From Ceriagrion tenellum (Eukaryota > Arthropoda > Insecta > Odonata > Coenagrionidae), in contig OY720632.1 in the NCBI GenBank assembly GCA_963169105.1, positions 187,240,448 to 187,304,447 on the forward strand: 64,000 bases of DNA, written 5' to 3'. This document shows, in pieces, positions 22,870 to 35,749 of this stretch (the stretch's first letter is position 1; every line of letters starts with the position of its first letter). A program made the translations under genes and the position numbers. The notes under the pieces were generated by a model that saw only the letters and a program-made list of their open reading frames with translations, had not been told where the DNA came from and made no database searches.

Positions 22870-24075
22870 AATGTTTTATCATCAGGCACAAAGACAGGCA
22901 TGACTTTTTCATCCAAGGACCTTCCTATTATACATTTAACAAAACCTAGTTTCTTTAATGTTGCGCCACATGGGTAATACCCACGATATATTAGATGTTA
23001 AGGTGATTCCAAGATCTTTTACTGTATCTGAAGATTTAATGTTTACTCTACCCACCGTATAGGTATGGCATTGTTGTGAGGACTTTCACAGGAAGTTGAC
23101 TGTGGTGCATTTGCTGATATTTAATTCTACCCCCACTCCTGGCACCACGAATGAACATTGTTAAGGTCCGATGACAGAGCTTCTAAGTCCCCGTCTTCGT
23201 TCATTTCACGGTAGATAACTGTATCGTCAGCAAATAATCTTAATTTACTGTTAACTCTAGAACTAAGGTCATTAATATAGACAATGAATAAAAGAGGGCT
23301 GATCACACTTCCTGGAGGAACACCGGATGTGATTTCGACCATATCAGAGCTAAAACCATCAATAACTACTTTTTGTTTTCAATCACTGAGAAAGTCATTA
23401 ATCCAATTCGCTATTTCTCTACAAACTCTCCATAATTACCATTAATACATTAGTTTTTTATGAGGAACCTTGTCGAATGCCTTCTTAAAATCAAGGAATA
23501 TCGTGTCGACTTGATAAATCGATTCACCTGATTTTAGACTAACGTGAAGGAAGAGCGCAAGCTGCGTTTCGCAGGACCCACCTTTACAGAAGCCGTGCTG
23601 ACTGCCATGTAAGAAGTTACGATTATCCAGGAATGTCATAATATTACTAACAACAATGTGTTCGAGAATCTTGCCTAAAACTGATGTTTGCCATATTGGC
23701 CAGTAATTTCCTGGGTCACAATTATTTCCTTTTTTGAATATCGGAGTGACGTTGGCTGTTTTCCAGTCTTGGGGCACCTTGCCCTTGGAAAATGATTTGC
23801 TAAATCTAATTTCTAAGAATTGTGCAACCTGTGGTGCTAACTCCTTGAGCACACGTGCAGGTATTCTTTCTGGACCTGGGGACTTTATACTTTTAATTAA
23901 ATGCAGTTGTTTAAGCATTCCATCACGTTGAATTGTTATGTCAGTCATCAACTCGTTAAAGTCAGGAATGTCCAAATTGTGAATTGTGTCATCCTTAGTA
24001 AATACACTTTTGAAGTAGTGGTTTAATACATTGGCTTTGTCGATACTGCTGGTGACTACTTTGCTATTTGTATCC
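22870..24075 (-). pseudogene. CR1/L2-like reverse transcriptase fragment
   Basis: The minus strand reads VLNHYFKSVFTKDD (near 24030), SIKSPGPERIPARVLKELAP (near 23880), DWKTANVTPIFKKGN and LGKILEHIVVSNIM (near 23770-23640), QHGFCKGGSCETQLALFLH (near 23600), DTIFLDFKKAFDKVPH (motif A, near 23480), SGVPPGSVISPLLFIVYIND (motif B) and LRLFADDTVIY (motif C, FADD). It then continues DLNNVHSWCQEWG and KDLGITLTSNISW to about 22870. The wording is that of CR1/L2-group elements of arthropods. About 100 bp between motifs A and B is lost or out of frame (23442-23342), and the 3' part is frameshifted. The endonuclease is absent, so the copy is 5'-truncated and dead. Confidence 0.85.
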
Positions 24076-24079
24076 AGTA

Positions 24080-27000
24080 AAGACTATACTGTCGAAATGA
24101 GATGAGATAATGAACAAAATTACGGCACCACGGTGATCCAACGGAGTGCGAGGGAATGTGACAGAGGGGGGCACCAACGGGATGAGTAGGGATGGTATGC
24201 GATGAATAAACGAATAATAGTTGACACTAAAGAAAATATTAAATTGGATTCCTATAGGAGCTCTCTGGCTCTCGGTAACCAAAGTCATATTTAAATTGGC
24301 CCCTGTTTAACAATATTAATTTTTAATTACGTCAAGCGATTGTTACGGCGAGGTGGTGCAGTGCACAGTTACCATTCCTCCGCCCCCCTCTGTCTTACCC
24401 CCATCCTTCTCAGCTGGATCTCCGTGATGGTACGGCACCCACTAGGGGCCCAAAGCACAAGCATTCAACCACACCAACCTCCCTTCTCATCTCCCGGAAT
24501 CCTCCGAAGACAGCCCAAGCGGAGGAACCACCTCTGTACGACGATGGAGAGGAAGGTAAGTCACTCCCCTTACATAATCTCGAAACACTCGACCAGGAGG
24601 TGACGCAACCCGAACCTTATCTGGCTTAACAACTTCGGAGTTCCTGCAGGCCGAAAAGATGCACTGGGAGCAAATCAGTCATCCTCAGGTCCTTTTTATA
24701 CATAGCAGCCCATAAGGGTCTAGGGTAACTAATAGGGTACCCATAAGGGTAACTAGATCGCCAAAAGCTTATTTTTTTGTCCAGTTTTCTTTGAACTATA
24801 ACCAACAAATTCATTGGCAGCTACATGTATAGCTGATAAATATAAAAGCATCTTGCCTTGTTACCCACTGACATTCACCTTTATCAAGGAAAAGTAAGGT
24901 ATTTCATGGAGGCCAGTAACTATTTCGTCTGTTACCCAGACAACTCTTAATGCATTGGTACTTAAGTATAAGATACTGAATTTAAGAGGGAATTATTAAA
25001 TATTGTTCGAATTAAATAATAATTCAAGAAGTTTGGTTTACTAACCGTAAAGCTTAGGTTAGCACGATCGGGTAATCCTTAACCCTGTTCACTGCGTCAC
25101 CACATTACATTCCAAGAGACAGTCTTGTCATCAAATCCTGACAGTCATCCTGACCTGCAAAATAATAGTATAAAATTATAAAAACACAAACCATGAAATT
25201 CATTAGAATCCCATGCAGACATTGGAGACAAAAAGTAAATTAAAATACAAAAGAGCTAAAAAATCAAATCTATATGCCATCAACACTAACAATATTAGGG
25301 GTTCTTGATCATAGTTCTTAGGGTTCCTAATCTTGCACTTCTGAATTACGAATACTGTCAAACAAAGCATCAAAGCTAGTTTCATTGCAGAACGGTTTCA
25401 GCACTCACGCTGCTCTGTTTCCTTTTGCTGTAGGAATGCCCCCACCTAAACATGAGATAATTTCCTCCACATTCGATCCAATTTCGCTCACCGCAACATG
25501 TTGCGTCGGCATTACCAACGGAAGTGATCACTAGTACGACAATCGAAGAAAAGAGTAACGTGGTTTATCAGCACCTTCCGAAACATTCCACACAAGTTGG
25601 AATTCCACAAGCCGAACGCTGGGACTATCTTAGCCAACGAGTATTTTACTATGGCATCACTACTAAGGTCTATTAATTTGACACCTTGCAACACCATGGA
25701 CCCCATTGGAGTGCGATACGCCAGGAATAGTCAATTTACTATTCCCTCAAGCATTTTGCACATCAATATTTGGGCTGCATCAGCGCTTTAGTGGAAATTT
25801 CATGAAGTTCATAGAGAACGAAAATAAAGTCTTAAGCATGAATTTCCATCACGTGACCGGTAGATATATTTTAACAGTTATCGAATACCAGCAAGGGAAG
25901 GAATTAAGCAAAAAAGCCTGAAGTGGAATCAGTCACCGAGGCAAGAAATGTAGCTCGCAAGGATCGCTGAAACTAAACAGGAGAGATTGTCCATCTGGGT
26001 CAACTGTTCCCCTTCGTTTTTCTCTGGGGCTCTGTAGCCCCAGGAAGATAAGAGGCAGCTTTATCTCGACCATAACGAAGACAAAAATAAGCCCTAAGGA
26101 GATGAAGAGCGAGGCCATTTGGGTGGTCGACTCTTCCATTTCAGCCACTCAAAACACACACTCCTTTCTTCAGTGAGCTCTCCAAGAGTCGTGAGGCTTG
26201 AACCTCAGAATGCCTCTTGGATTATAGGGGAAAATGAGGTTCAAAACAGAAATTCACCTTTAACCTCTGAATATAATAACCCTAGGCTCACGTAATTCAT
26301 GCTCACACTTAAAAGCAGCGATGAAAAAAACTATACCACCAGAAAGACTAAGTTCATGCTAAGCAAATGATTCAGCAATGCCCAAGGTAAAAGTTTTTAA
26401 ATTTTGGTTGAAAACAGAAAGTTCACCAGATTTCTAACAATGGTAAATATAAGGTGAAATAAGTTTTAACAGTTTACAATTAAGTTTTTTACGACATATG
26501 GCCCACTAAAATTATCCAAGAATAATCAAATATTATGCAGAACATGACAAGGAAACTCACTTAATTTCAGGAATATTGCAACTGAAATTCTCTAATAGTT
26601 TTCAAAGTCATGAAAAATGAAAGCGACCACTACTGTGCGACTTGTCTACTCAACTGCCGATATGGCTGCACGCAGTGAATGAAATTGGATATTTGATGAA
26701 TGAAGTAAGTAATGAATAAAAGTAATTAGACCAAATATAACCATAACGACACAAAATAACAAAGAAATATTTAAACTTCTCTCTCTTTCGTATCACTAAT
26801 TCAGCAGTAGAATCTTTCCTACTCCTGGCCATTTTAAAAAGTCAAGAGCTGCGAGTTTAAGGATCGTCGCACGCAAAACGGTCATCACACGATTTGCGAA
26901 AAGTGTCTTCAGCAGGTGAAATGATTACGCATTGCGCCTCACACAAATAGCTACAACACTTTTACCAAACTCATAAATCCTTCCTTCAGACACCTGCCCA

Positions 27001-27625
27001 GGGAGAATGGCTTAAGGAGCAAAGTAGAGTCATAAAATAAAAGCCCGTGGAGGTCAGCGGAAGCGTTTTTAGCCAGGCCACGCAGCCCCTTTAAGAAACT
27101 ACATCTTCAAGATTGGTCAACAGATTGATACGAAATGAAAAACATATGATAAAATACTCATTTATCACTAGTTATGTCGCAGCCATTTCGATTCTACTAT
27201 TCAGCACTTTTCCAATATTATACCTAAAAAAATGGTTTGAAACGCTTAAATATGACCACCCAACGTGATTGTTAACGCCATCCTTAACTTTGGAATTATT
27301 GTTCTTTTCCCAAACTTCAAGTGAATAGCAATATCTATTTTTCAACGTACGATTTTGCATAACGTCATCCCAGAATCTTTATAACAAATATAAGGAAAAA
27401 ATATATTCACACTTAGAGATTAGCACAAGTTGTGAAACATCCCATATATTGATGTGATGAACTGATTGTGATTTGAGTTGTTCTGCAGTTGTCGCAACAA
27501 TGGCAGCACTGCAAATATCCTCTACAAGATTGGTAAAGTGAACCGGTATCATTACTAGCGATCATGCACAGCAATTTTCATCAACATTCATTCACTTTCA
27601 TAAAAGTAAAAAAAAGTCCAAAAAT
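24080..27625. other. no recognisable gene
   Basis: The longest gene-poor stretch. A GC-richer patch at 24340-24560 ends in AGGAAGGTAAGTC, a splice-donor-like sequence, with an 87-codon plus frame of no known family. A 71-codon minus frame (26148-25933) has a hydrophobic run (MASLFISLGLIFVFVMVEI) that could be a membrane segment. I cannot support either as a gene. Confidence 0.35.
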
Positions 27626-27629
27626 CCAA

Positions 27630-28185
27630 TTTCTGAATCTTAATAAAGCCGAACTATCAAATGTGGAGTCAGTTAAGTACTTAGGTGTGACCATTACTCA
27701 TGGGACGCACATACAGTAAATTTGTAGACAGACTAATCACAAATTGGGTTTTATTAAAAAATACTAAAAAATGTGATGAGAAAGTAAGGGATCAATGGTA
27801 TTTTCCTCTCGTGAGACCTCACTTGGAGTGTGCCACTAGAATATGGGACCCTTAAGAAGTAGGTCACGTTTCAGATATAGATCGAATACAGCAGAGGGGA
27901 GCAAGATTAGTGAAAAATTATTACGAAAAGCATAGTTGTGTCACCGAATTGTTGAGGGATTTGGGTTGGGAACCTATATCAGATTGAAGGGAAAATTATA
28001 GATTGAATTTTTCACCAAAGAAAGATATTTTTTTGCCAGAAGTTCACCATATTCTGCTTGAGCCACACTATTACAGTGGAAATGATCACTGGCTTAAAAT
28101 CAAAGAATATAGACTGTAGCACCAATAGATTTAAAATGTCATTTTTTCCAGATGCAATAAGGGACCATAATAACTGTTATGGATC
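27630..28185 (+). pseudogene. CR1/L2-like RT C-terminal fragment
   Basis: The plus strand reads NVESVKYLGVTITHGTHIQ (near 27660-27715), HKLGFIKK (near 27740), EKVRDQWYFPLVRPHLECA and RIWDP (near 27780-27850), then DIDRIQQRGARLVKNYY, VTELLRDLGWEPISD (near 27940-27985) and NRFKMSFFPDAIRDHNN (near 28120-28170). This is the thumb and C-terminus of CR1/L2-like ORF2. Several stops interrupt it. Related copies: RT part on the minus strand at 22870-24075, tails at 8095-8256 and 28990-29126. Confidence 0.85.
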
Positions 28186-28189
28186 AGTT

Positions 28190-28985
28190 CTGGGAAACTT
28201 GACCCTCACTGGGTTAAGTAGGTTTGCCACTTGTGGTAAATGTCTGAACATCATTAATAGCTACAAACCCTGCATTAAATATCCGGCAAGACAGCTCCTG
28301 CATGACTTAGTACCTTGTATTACAATTCATCAGTTGCATTAATGATATTAACCAGTAGTTGTAAATAGTATACTGAATGGTAGCATTTTTGTCTACACAG
28401 TACTCTCCTAGTTTATGGCCTGATCATGTATTGTCATCCTGATTGCTAGTGATTAGTAAAAATAACTGTAAAGTGCGACTTTGTGCACACCAACGAAAAA
28501 AAAATATTGTGAGAAACTCCAGCAATTCATGAAAATGACAGCGACAGCACTAGGTTGTGTAATGAATGCACATTTGGAAATTGTGAAAAACTCACCCCTC
28601 ACACGTGTGATTTTTGAGATATTAGCATTCAAAAATGAACTACTTTGCAGGGAGCTGCACTTTACCAAAATAACTTTTACATTCCACTGGTAATAAACCT
28701 TGATGGCTATTCTTCCCCCCTTCCCTCCCCTTCTACGATTACTTCCTAAAGCTCTCTCCCATCCTATGTTCCCCCCCCCCATCCACCTTCCTTTACTATA
28801 TAAACCTTCACAATACTTTTTTTACTTGTGAGCGAGTACCTGAATATGATGCCAGGCATTGAAATCCATAAATATTTTGCGCAATAAATTGATTTGCGAA
28901 CTGACCTATGGGGTGTAAAGCTCTTTGAACTAATTAACATGGAACTCTACAAGGTTGAACAGAGTTTTACTTTATTTATTTCTGA
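28190..28985. other. no recognisable gene; contains a C-rich tract
   Basis: Lies between the CR1-like coding end and a CR1-like tail. It could be 3' UTR plus inserted sequence. Short poly-C run near 28772-28782. Confidence 0.4.
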
Positions 28986-28989
28986 TAGC

Positions 28990-29126
28990 TTTTGGCCTCA
29001 CCTGGCATCCGGGCAAGTGTGTTCTGATTTCACCTGGGATGAGTGTTGCATGCTTGGTGTGGAATCATCCCATGCCACACACCCTGGTGGTGGCCTGCTC
29101 AGTATTTTGTAGATGTAGATGTGATT
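28990..29126 (+). mobile_element. CR1/L2-like 3' tail
   Basis: Ends ATGCCACACACCCTGGTGG, TGGCCTGCTCAGTATTTTG, TAGATGTAGATGTG. It shares its layout and GATGTA repeat with 8095-8256. It may be the real 3' end of the 27630-28185 copy, displaced by about 0.8 kb of other sequence. Confidence 0.55.
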
Positions 29127-30510
29127 ATAGCCTATAGTTACGTACTCTGTATTATTAAACATGTCCCATTCCTAATTAATACATAACAAATGAATTTTCA
29201 GAGTAAACTGAGACTATGGCTGGCGAGATTCATTCCCTTGGATTTGTGTGTTCATTAGTTCGCCAAGGGAGAAATGATCTGTAGTCATTAAGATTACTGA
29301 AATGAGCTCATACGTTGTTCACATGGGGACGCCAAGCCATGGTTTCTGGATCACCAGGAAGGAGGAGCGGATGAGTGCAAGGGCAGCCTGGGGAATGCGA
29401 GTACATAATAGGCAAGGTTGTCCAGGCACTGGTAATGTATGGTTTCCAAGAATAAATATCCGAAGTGTCCTTCCCTTAATGGACATAAAATGTGACCTCT
29501 TACAATATTATAACACCTTATACTTCAATTGTGATCACCATTTTTCCTATTTCTAAGTCATTTTCGAGCAATCAGTAAACCTTTTACGGAAAATAGATGC
29601 AATATGAGGGGGTAAAATGAGGCAAATAAATGAAGAGATTTTTTTTATAACGAGTAATAACCTGAAATAACTAAAAGTGAATAGGGCGAGCAGAGAACTG
29701 AATTCCCTGAGGATGGGCCTGGGTTTGAGTCCTAATGAACGCCGAAAAGTTTCAGCATAAATTCAATTCTTGACTGGGGTGAGTTTTCAAGAATAGCACT
29801 TCATCCATCAGTCCACTTGCTTAAAATCTAATGAATTTGATGATACCTTGATTGATCGAGATTGGATACAAATATCATAGTAAAAAAAATAATAGAACTT
29901 TGTTGTATTTCCCTACAATTTTTATTATCACACAGACCTAGGTTTTGACAATATTATTTCATTTTCGAAGTGAAATGAAAACAATGAAGTATAATCAAAA
30001 CCTAGCTTGGTCCGTGATGATAAAAATTGCTTGAAAATATAAGTTGTACTTTGTTGCGTTCATGATATCAGCCCACTTGCTGTTTTCTCCCAATGAGTAG
30101 ACTAATAATGGCAAAAGGTTTCTCTCCTTCCTTTTAATCCTCTCCTCATACATAGCTGTCCAGTCTAGAGGAACAAATATTGAGAAGCCTACCTACGATG
30201 ACAAGGCTTAGACAATATCCTTCGGGTCGATTCTTGCATCCTAAAAATGAGGAAAACACACGAGCAAATATATACCAGGTAAAAGACAAAGCGAATGGCA
30301 GGTTTCAAAACACTCAAATCAATATGGGAACAACAGGCAAAGATTTATTTCTTATGGACATTCACCACATAAAAAACTAAACTACATATTAAAGAACTAA
30401 AAAAGGGAATTATTATGATAGCGCCAACAAATGAGAAATAAAATTTACCTGTATTCAGAGTCTGACAAGAACTATACTTACAGTTCCTCTCTGAAAATAA
30501 ATGACCCAGT
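29127..30510. other. no recognisable feature
   Basis: AT-rich with only short frames. Confidence 0.45.
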
Positions 30511-30521
30511 TTAATTAAAAC

Positions 30522-30827
30522 GGGGATCGGGTCGGTGTGGTGGCTAGAGTACTGGCTAAACACACGGGGGGCCAGGGTTCTAATCCCTGCCGACGAGGAT
30601 GTTTTTCAGAGGGAACCCGAACCCTACTTGAGTGTCTTGTGGAGGGCACTTCAAGTACAGTACTCCATCAGTCAGATGAGACTTTAAACTGTGGTCCCCT
30701 TGGTGCCTTTCATTTAGAGCAGGCTAATGCCGACGCCGGGTTTCCATCCACCCTTCCTACCCTACCTATCCCATATGGCACAAATGACCTAAGCTGTCGG
30801 TCGCCTCCCCAAAAATCAATATCCAAA
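30522..30827 (+). mobile_element. tRNA-derived SINE with perfect 11-bp target duplication
   Basis: A 306-bp unit. The head has an A-box-like TGGCTAGAGTACTGG (30541-30555) and a B-box-like GGTTCTAATCC (30576-30586) inside CCAGGGTTCTAATCCCTG, i.e. a tRNA-like pol III promoter. A non-tRNA body follows, ending TCGCCTCCCC, AAAAATCAATATCCAAA. The identical 11-mer TTAATTAAAAC flanks it at 30511-30521 and 30828-30838, as target-primed insertion leaves. It has no coding capacity; SINEs depend on a partner LINE, which cannot be named here. Confidence 0.85.
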
Positions 30828-30838
30828 TTAATTAAAAC

Positions 30839-32159
30839 ATACTGATAAACAAAATTTACTCTCCTATGCCATCAAGGGGTAAATTATTTTTTTTAACTAC
30901 ATGAGTACCTATATTTGTACAAGAGGAAAAGTTTCAAGTATAATTCTCTTGAACCCACTGCCACACTCCTCAAGAGATTTTTTCCAGATTAAATGAAATA
31001 TCAGAACCTTCCCCACTCTCTCCTTCCCTGATGTTCCATTATCCCAACCCTTTCTTGATTATAGTACTCTCTTCGGGACAGCATTAAGTCACATTGAAAA
31101 TGACAGCACTGTAGCTGTAACTAGACTCAGAAGTCAATCCAACACTGAAAAATGTCATTCAAAGAATAAAAAATTGTATATGACATCTGAAACATCCAGA
31201 TAATAACCAAAACGTGCACATCATCATGACCTTCAAACTGGATTCGCTCCATGGAGCAATAGCTCACCATAACAATTTTGGCTTCTATTACGAATGTCAA
31301 CATTTGAAAACTAGCGGCTGAAAATTTTACTCCCACATTTCAGCAACAGAGAAAAGAGGACAGAATTTAACCATGGACATCCAGCTTTCATTAATACACA
31401 AACTAAACACTCCATTGACAAATATTAAACATGCTAGCATTATTTATGGGGGGAAGAGTGTGATCAACTGACACAGTAAAAAAGTTCTAATTTCCATCCT
31501 AATAGAACAGTGGGTAATATTTATTTTTTTAATTTGCTTGAATTCAACCGGGAAGGGTCATTCCTAATAATAAAAAAAAGGTTATGGCCATGAGCTGAAG
31601 GACAGGGATACTTAAGAAACATTTTAGTAACACAAAAGAGATGGGAAAGTGTGACTTTATTCACACTAATTTAAATGAAACATACATAGACTCTAGTGAA
31701 TATGCTATTATTTTATACATTACTGTCACGCTTTTGTCAGGGTAGAGTAGGATGGTGAGCAGGAGAATAAAATATGTAACAAATAAGAGGAGCCTGAAAT
31801 AAGATTTAAACCCATTAAGAGAGCTGTAGAGGATATATTAGAGGAAAAGAATTAGGCAAATCAGCTAACACACTCCAGCTATTCTTGAATTCATGGCCAT
31901 GGAAATATATTTAACATTTATTATGGAGGATCTATATTTCAACAGGCTGAACAGCGTAACTACCTTGGTAATGTTTTTAAATGAACTGAGTAGTACATGG
32001 CTTAATGTGAGAAAAATTTCGTGAACAAAAGAAGCAGATATGCAAAGAAAGAAGGGATTGGAAGTCATAGATACCACATAAAGCCATGGACCCATTCACG
32101 TTCTATCAAAATAGGTATCCTTGAGGGCATTTCCTACCTCACTTTTCACTCCTTAAACC
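30839..32159. other. no recognisable feature
   Basis: AT-rich. Minus-strand frames at 31127-31336 and 31865-32095 lack known motifs. Confidence 0.45.
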
Positions 32160-32164
32160 ATAGT

Positions 32165-32774
32165 CAGGGTGGCTACTGATATCCAATTTACAAATTCCCT
32201 GACTTTTCCCTGATGGATTTACCAATTTCCCTGACTGATCAACAAAAGGTCATCTATTATTGGAATTTTTTTCTGCTGAATTCAATTTTCTACGGCAGCT
32301 TTGAATTTTCTAATCATCATCTATTATTTCTAGAGCTGCAAGCATGCACTCACTATAAGCTAGTGTGCAGCAGCTACTTCTCGACCTGAGTTTCGTAAGT
32401 TAACAACAAACGCAAGGTAAAATTTTCCGAACAACATAGCCTCAGATTCCTTGTGATGAGCATAATACATAGTGATCATGATTTTTAACACAACTAGGCA
32501 AGTATTACAATAAGGATATACAAAAGAGATACATTTTACTTCTGATTCACAACTAAATAACTAAGATTCACAACTGAATACCCCACGAATCGATGGTGCT
32601 TATTCCATGCACGTCAGCGACAGACGTTAGTTTTAGTTGGTGAAATGAGGGCCGGGAAAGACTAGCCGACAACGTAATGGTAGAAAAATAACGAGGATTA
32701 ATACTCCATTTTCTCCCGGACTGTTACAAGAATTCCCTGACAATTCCAAGTTTTCTTTGACGATCGCCACTCTG
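32165..32774. mobile_element. CAGGGTGGC-ended DNA transposon, member 1 (610 bp, 5-bp duplication ATAGT)
   Basis: The left end is CAGGGTGGCTACTGATATCC; the right end on the minus strand is CAGAGTGGCGATCGTC. Both subterminal regions carry CCCTGA/TCAGGG words (AATTCCCTGAC, TTTTCCCTGATGG). ATAGT directly flanks both ends (32160-32164 and 32775-32779). No transposase is encoded. Same family as 45316-46174 and 49135-61269. Confidence 0.75.
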
Positions 32775-32779
32775 ATAGT

Positions 32780-34505
32780 TCATTATTAATCCAATTCTGA
32801 CACACAACACAACAAACTTTGGCAATCCAATCTTAAGAATTATCTTTCCAACCATTCCTACTACCTCATTTGCATTCCTTCCACTAAATTCTATCCCTCA
32901 GCCACCCAGTACAAACCCACTAGCTTCCCCTCCTCTTTCCCAAGCCTATTCCCTCCATCATTCTGCAAACTGATCTCTGAAGTCTCTGAGCTACGTCTAC
33001 ACCATTAACGTAATTTCAGAGCCATGCAACAGGATCTCTGGCATTAGACTCCATTTATCTTCCTCCACGCTTTAACTCAGAGAACCCATCCCACACTTTC
33101 ATCAATTACATGCTTTATTGCCAAGTAATGTTTCGTTTTTCCTATTTTTTCCATTCCATGTAACCATTTCTTAATAACCGAATGATCTGAACAAAGGCCA
33201 CCATCATGAATTCTTTAGTCACCTGATTCCCTCCCCATATGCAATGGAAGTGTATAGAAATGGGCTGCACTTCTCACTGTCAACAATGATATGATTCTGA
33301 TTGCACTCATTACTTAAACGTTTATCCTCGCTTATCAGACAATAAAAAATCGTACTTTAATATGCTTGATGTTCATAGTACCTATAAATTAAGTTTTGTG
33401 GCTGATTTGGTGAAACTGTTATAGAATGACTAACTAAAATAGAGCAGATATTGACTTTCGTAATGATGATTGCCACAACAGTATTCTGGCGTCAAAAAGC
33501 GACATACTCCAAGCTGGCAGTAGCAATATAGCACATTGCCTAGAGTAGGCGAAAAACTTCCCATTCAATACTATACCTACAAAACAACTAAATTGCCAAA
33601 TAATGGAGCGAGACCCACGATAAGCGTAGCTTGTTTGTTGCTCTTACCTTTTAAGTAAGCAATTGATCCTCACTACCGGGCAAGCGGAGTAACATGAGTA
33701 CCCTGGTCTCAACTCCATCGCGCCGTATCAAGCAATGCTTGTTGTACAAACGGCAGGCTCTTCAAGAAATCCCTTCCGCTGCCATCGATCGTTCGACTGG
33801 TGCAACAAATGGCATTTATTGTTAAAAATGTTACTCTAGATCATGAATAATATCAACATGGCTGAAAATGAATAATTATTCGTGCTCTAGATGTTCCCAG
33901 TAACTTTCTTTTATTCTACTTTAACTGACGGCCATTAATCAACGTTGTCCGAATTATGAGTATGTTGTACCCATTTAAAGGCAAATGAAGTAGGCAGATG
34001 GTTATTTGTCAAGGGAAAATTCTACTAATTGACTTGAGCATAGATGCATACAATAGGTATTGGAAATTTTCAAACCTTCCAGGAATCACGCAGAGACCGT
34101 ACATCCTCAACGTGCTCGCTAACCGGGCTAACCGGTTCCGTGATTTTAGCCCAAGAAAATCTATCACAAGATCAGGGGTACCCAAATGAATATGAGTCAC
34201 GCTGAAAAGTAACAGTATGATAACAAGGGTAACGTGATGTCATTCACAGTGACTAATTACTTTAGTTACAAGTAGGAAATTAGTAGATGATATGTAATTT
34301 CAGGATGTAACCCACGATCGGAGATGGAGGAGAAAAAATTGTAAGTGTTCCTAAAACGTTACGCAGTAATTGAGCTCAGGAATGAAGATTCATTGTAAAA
34401 TACAATGAAGAAAGAAACAATTGAAACAACAACAACAAACATTAATGTTATCCCATAAAGTGTGTTATTATTTTAATAACTACTTTCATCAAAAAAAGCA
34501 ACTAA
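32780..34505. other. no recognisable feature
   Basis: AT-rich. The overlapping frames at 33998-34200 on both strands have no known motifs. Confidence 0.45.
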
Positions 34506-34510
34506 TTGAA

Positions 34511-35650
34511 GTCGCGGGCATTACATAAATGATATTAGGTGTGAAACTGGTAACTGTGTCAAAAGAAGTAAATTGTTGACAGAGTGGGAGGTCGGAGATT
34601 CTGTTTTAATTACAAGGAATACCAGCAGATTCATGCCCCTGAAACTTTTATACATTGTTTATAATTGTCTACCCCTAATATTGCTAATAGTGAAAGTCGC
34701 GGATCTCACCTACTATCAGAGATATTAAATGACCAACTGGTAACTGCGACAAAAACCGTATTCAGTGACTGATTCCGAGGTCGGAGATTCATTTTTTTAT
34801 ACAAGGAATACCAGCACATTCATGTCTGTGAAACTTTCATATATTGTTTATAAATGTCTACCCCTAATATTGCTAATAGTGAAAGTCGCGGATCTCACCT
34901 ACTATCAGAGATATTAAATGACCAACTGGTAACTGAGACAAAAACCGTATTCAGTGACTGATTCCGAGGTCGGAGATTCATTTTTTTATACAAGGAATGC
35001 CAGCTCATTCATGTCAGTGAAACTTTCATGTATTGTTTATAACTGTCTACCCCTAATATTGCTAATAGTGAAAGTCGCGGATCTCACCTAATATCAGAGA
35101 TATTAAATGACCAACTGTTAACTGCGACAAAAACAGTATTCAGTGACTGATTCGTCGGTCGGAGGATCATTTTTTTATACAAGGAATACCAGCACATTCA
35201 TGTCTGTGAAACTTTCATATATTGTTTATAAATGTCTACCCCTAATATTGCTAATAGTGAAAGTCGCGGATCTCACCTACTATCGGATATGTTAAATGCC
35301 CAACTGGTAACTGCGACAAAAACAGTACCTATTCAATGACTGATTCGGAGGTCGGAGGTTCATTTTTTTATACAAGGAATACCAGCACTCTCATGTCTGT
35401 GAAACTTTTATATATTATTTAAAAATGTCTACCTCTAATAATGCTAATAGTGAAAGTCGCGGATCTCACCTACTATAAGAGATATTAAATGACCAACTGG
35501 TAACTGCGACAAAAACCGTATTCAGTGACTGATTCGGAGGTTCATTTTTTTATATGTACAAGGAATACCAGCACGTTCATGTCTGTGAAACTTTCATATA
35601 TTATTTACAACTGTCTACTCCTAATATTGCTAATAGTGAAAGTCGCGGTA
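34511..35650. repeat. tandem array, about 189-bp unit, six copies
   Basis: The word AAGTCGCGG recurs at about 34511, 34696, 34885, 35074, 35263, 35456 and 35642, giving spacings of 185, 189, 189, 189, 193 and 186 bp. Each unit also has CCAACTGGTAACTGCGAC, TACAAGGAATACCAGCAC and CTACCCCTAATATTGCTAA. The central copies are nearly identical and the first is clearly diverged, as unequal exchange produces. The 78-codon frame at 35525-35761 is part of the repeat. Confidence 0.9.
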
Positions 35651-35749
35651 TGCCAAAGATTTCGAAAACGGCCTAGATATCAAGATATCTTGATGTCAAG
35701 TCAACTAGGCGTTTGCCAAGTTCGAAAACGGCCCCATTTTAAAAATGCA

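Noticed and set aside
25933..26148. Possible small membrane protein (71 codons)
   Set aside because: A hydrophobic stretch alone, with no other support, does not make a gene.
29685..29745. tRNA-like stretch with GGGTTTGAGTCC
   Set aside because: No acceptable A box or stems; too weak to call.
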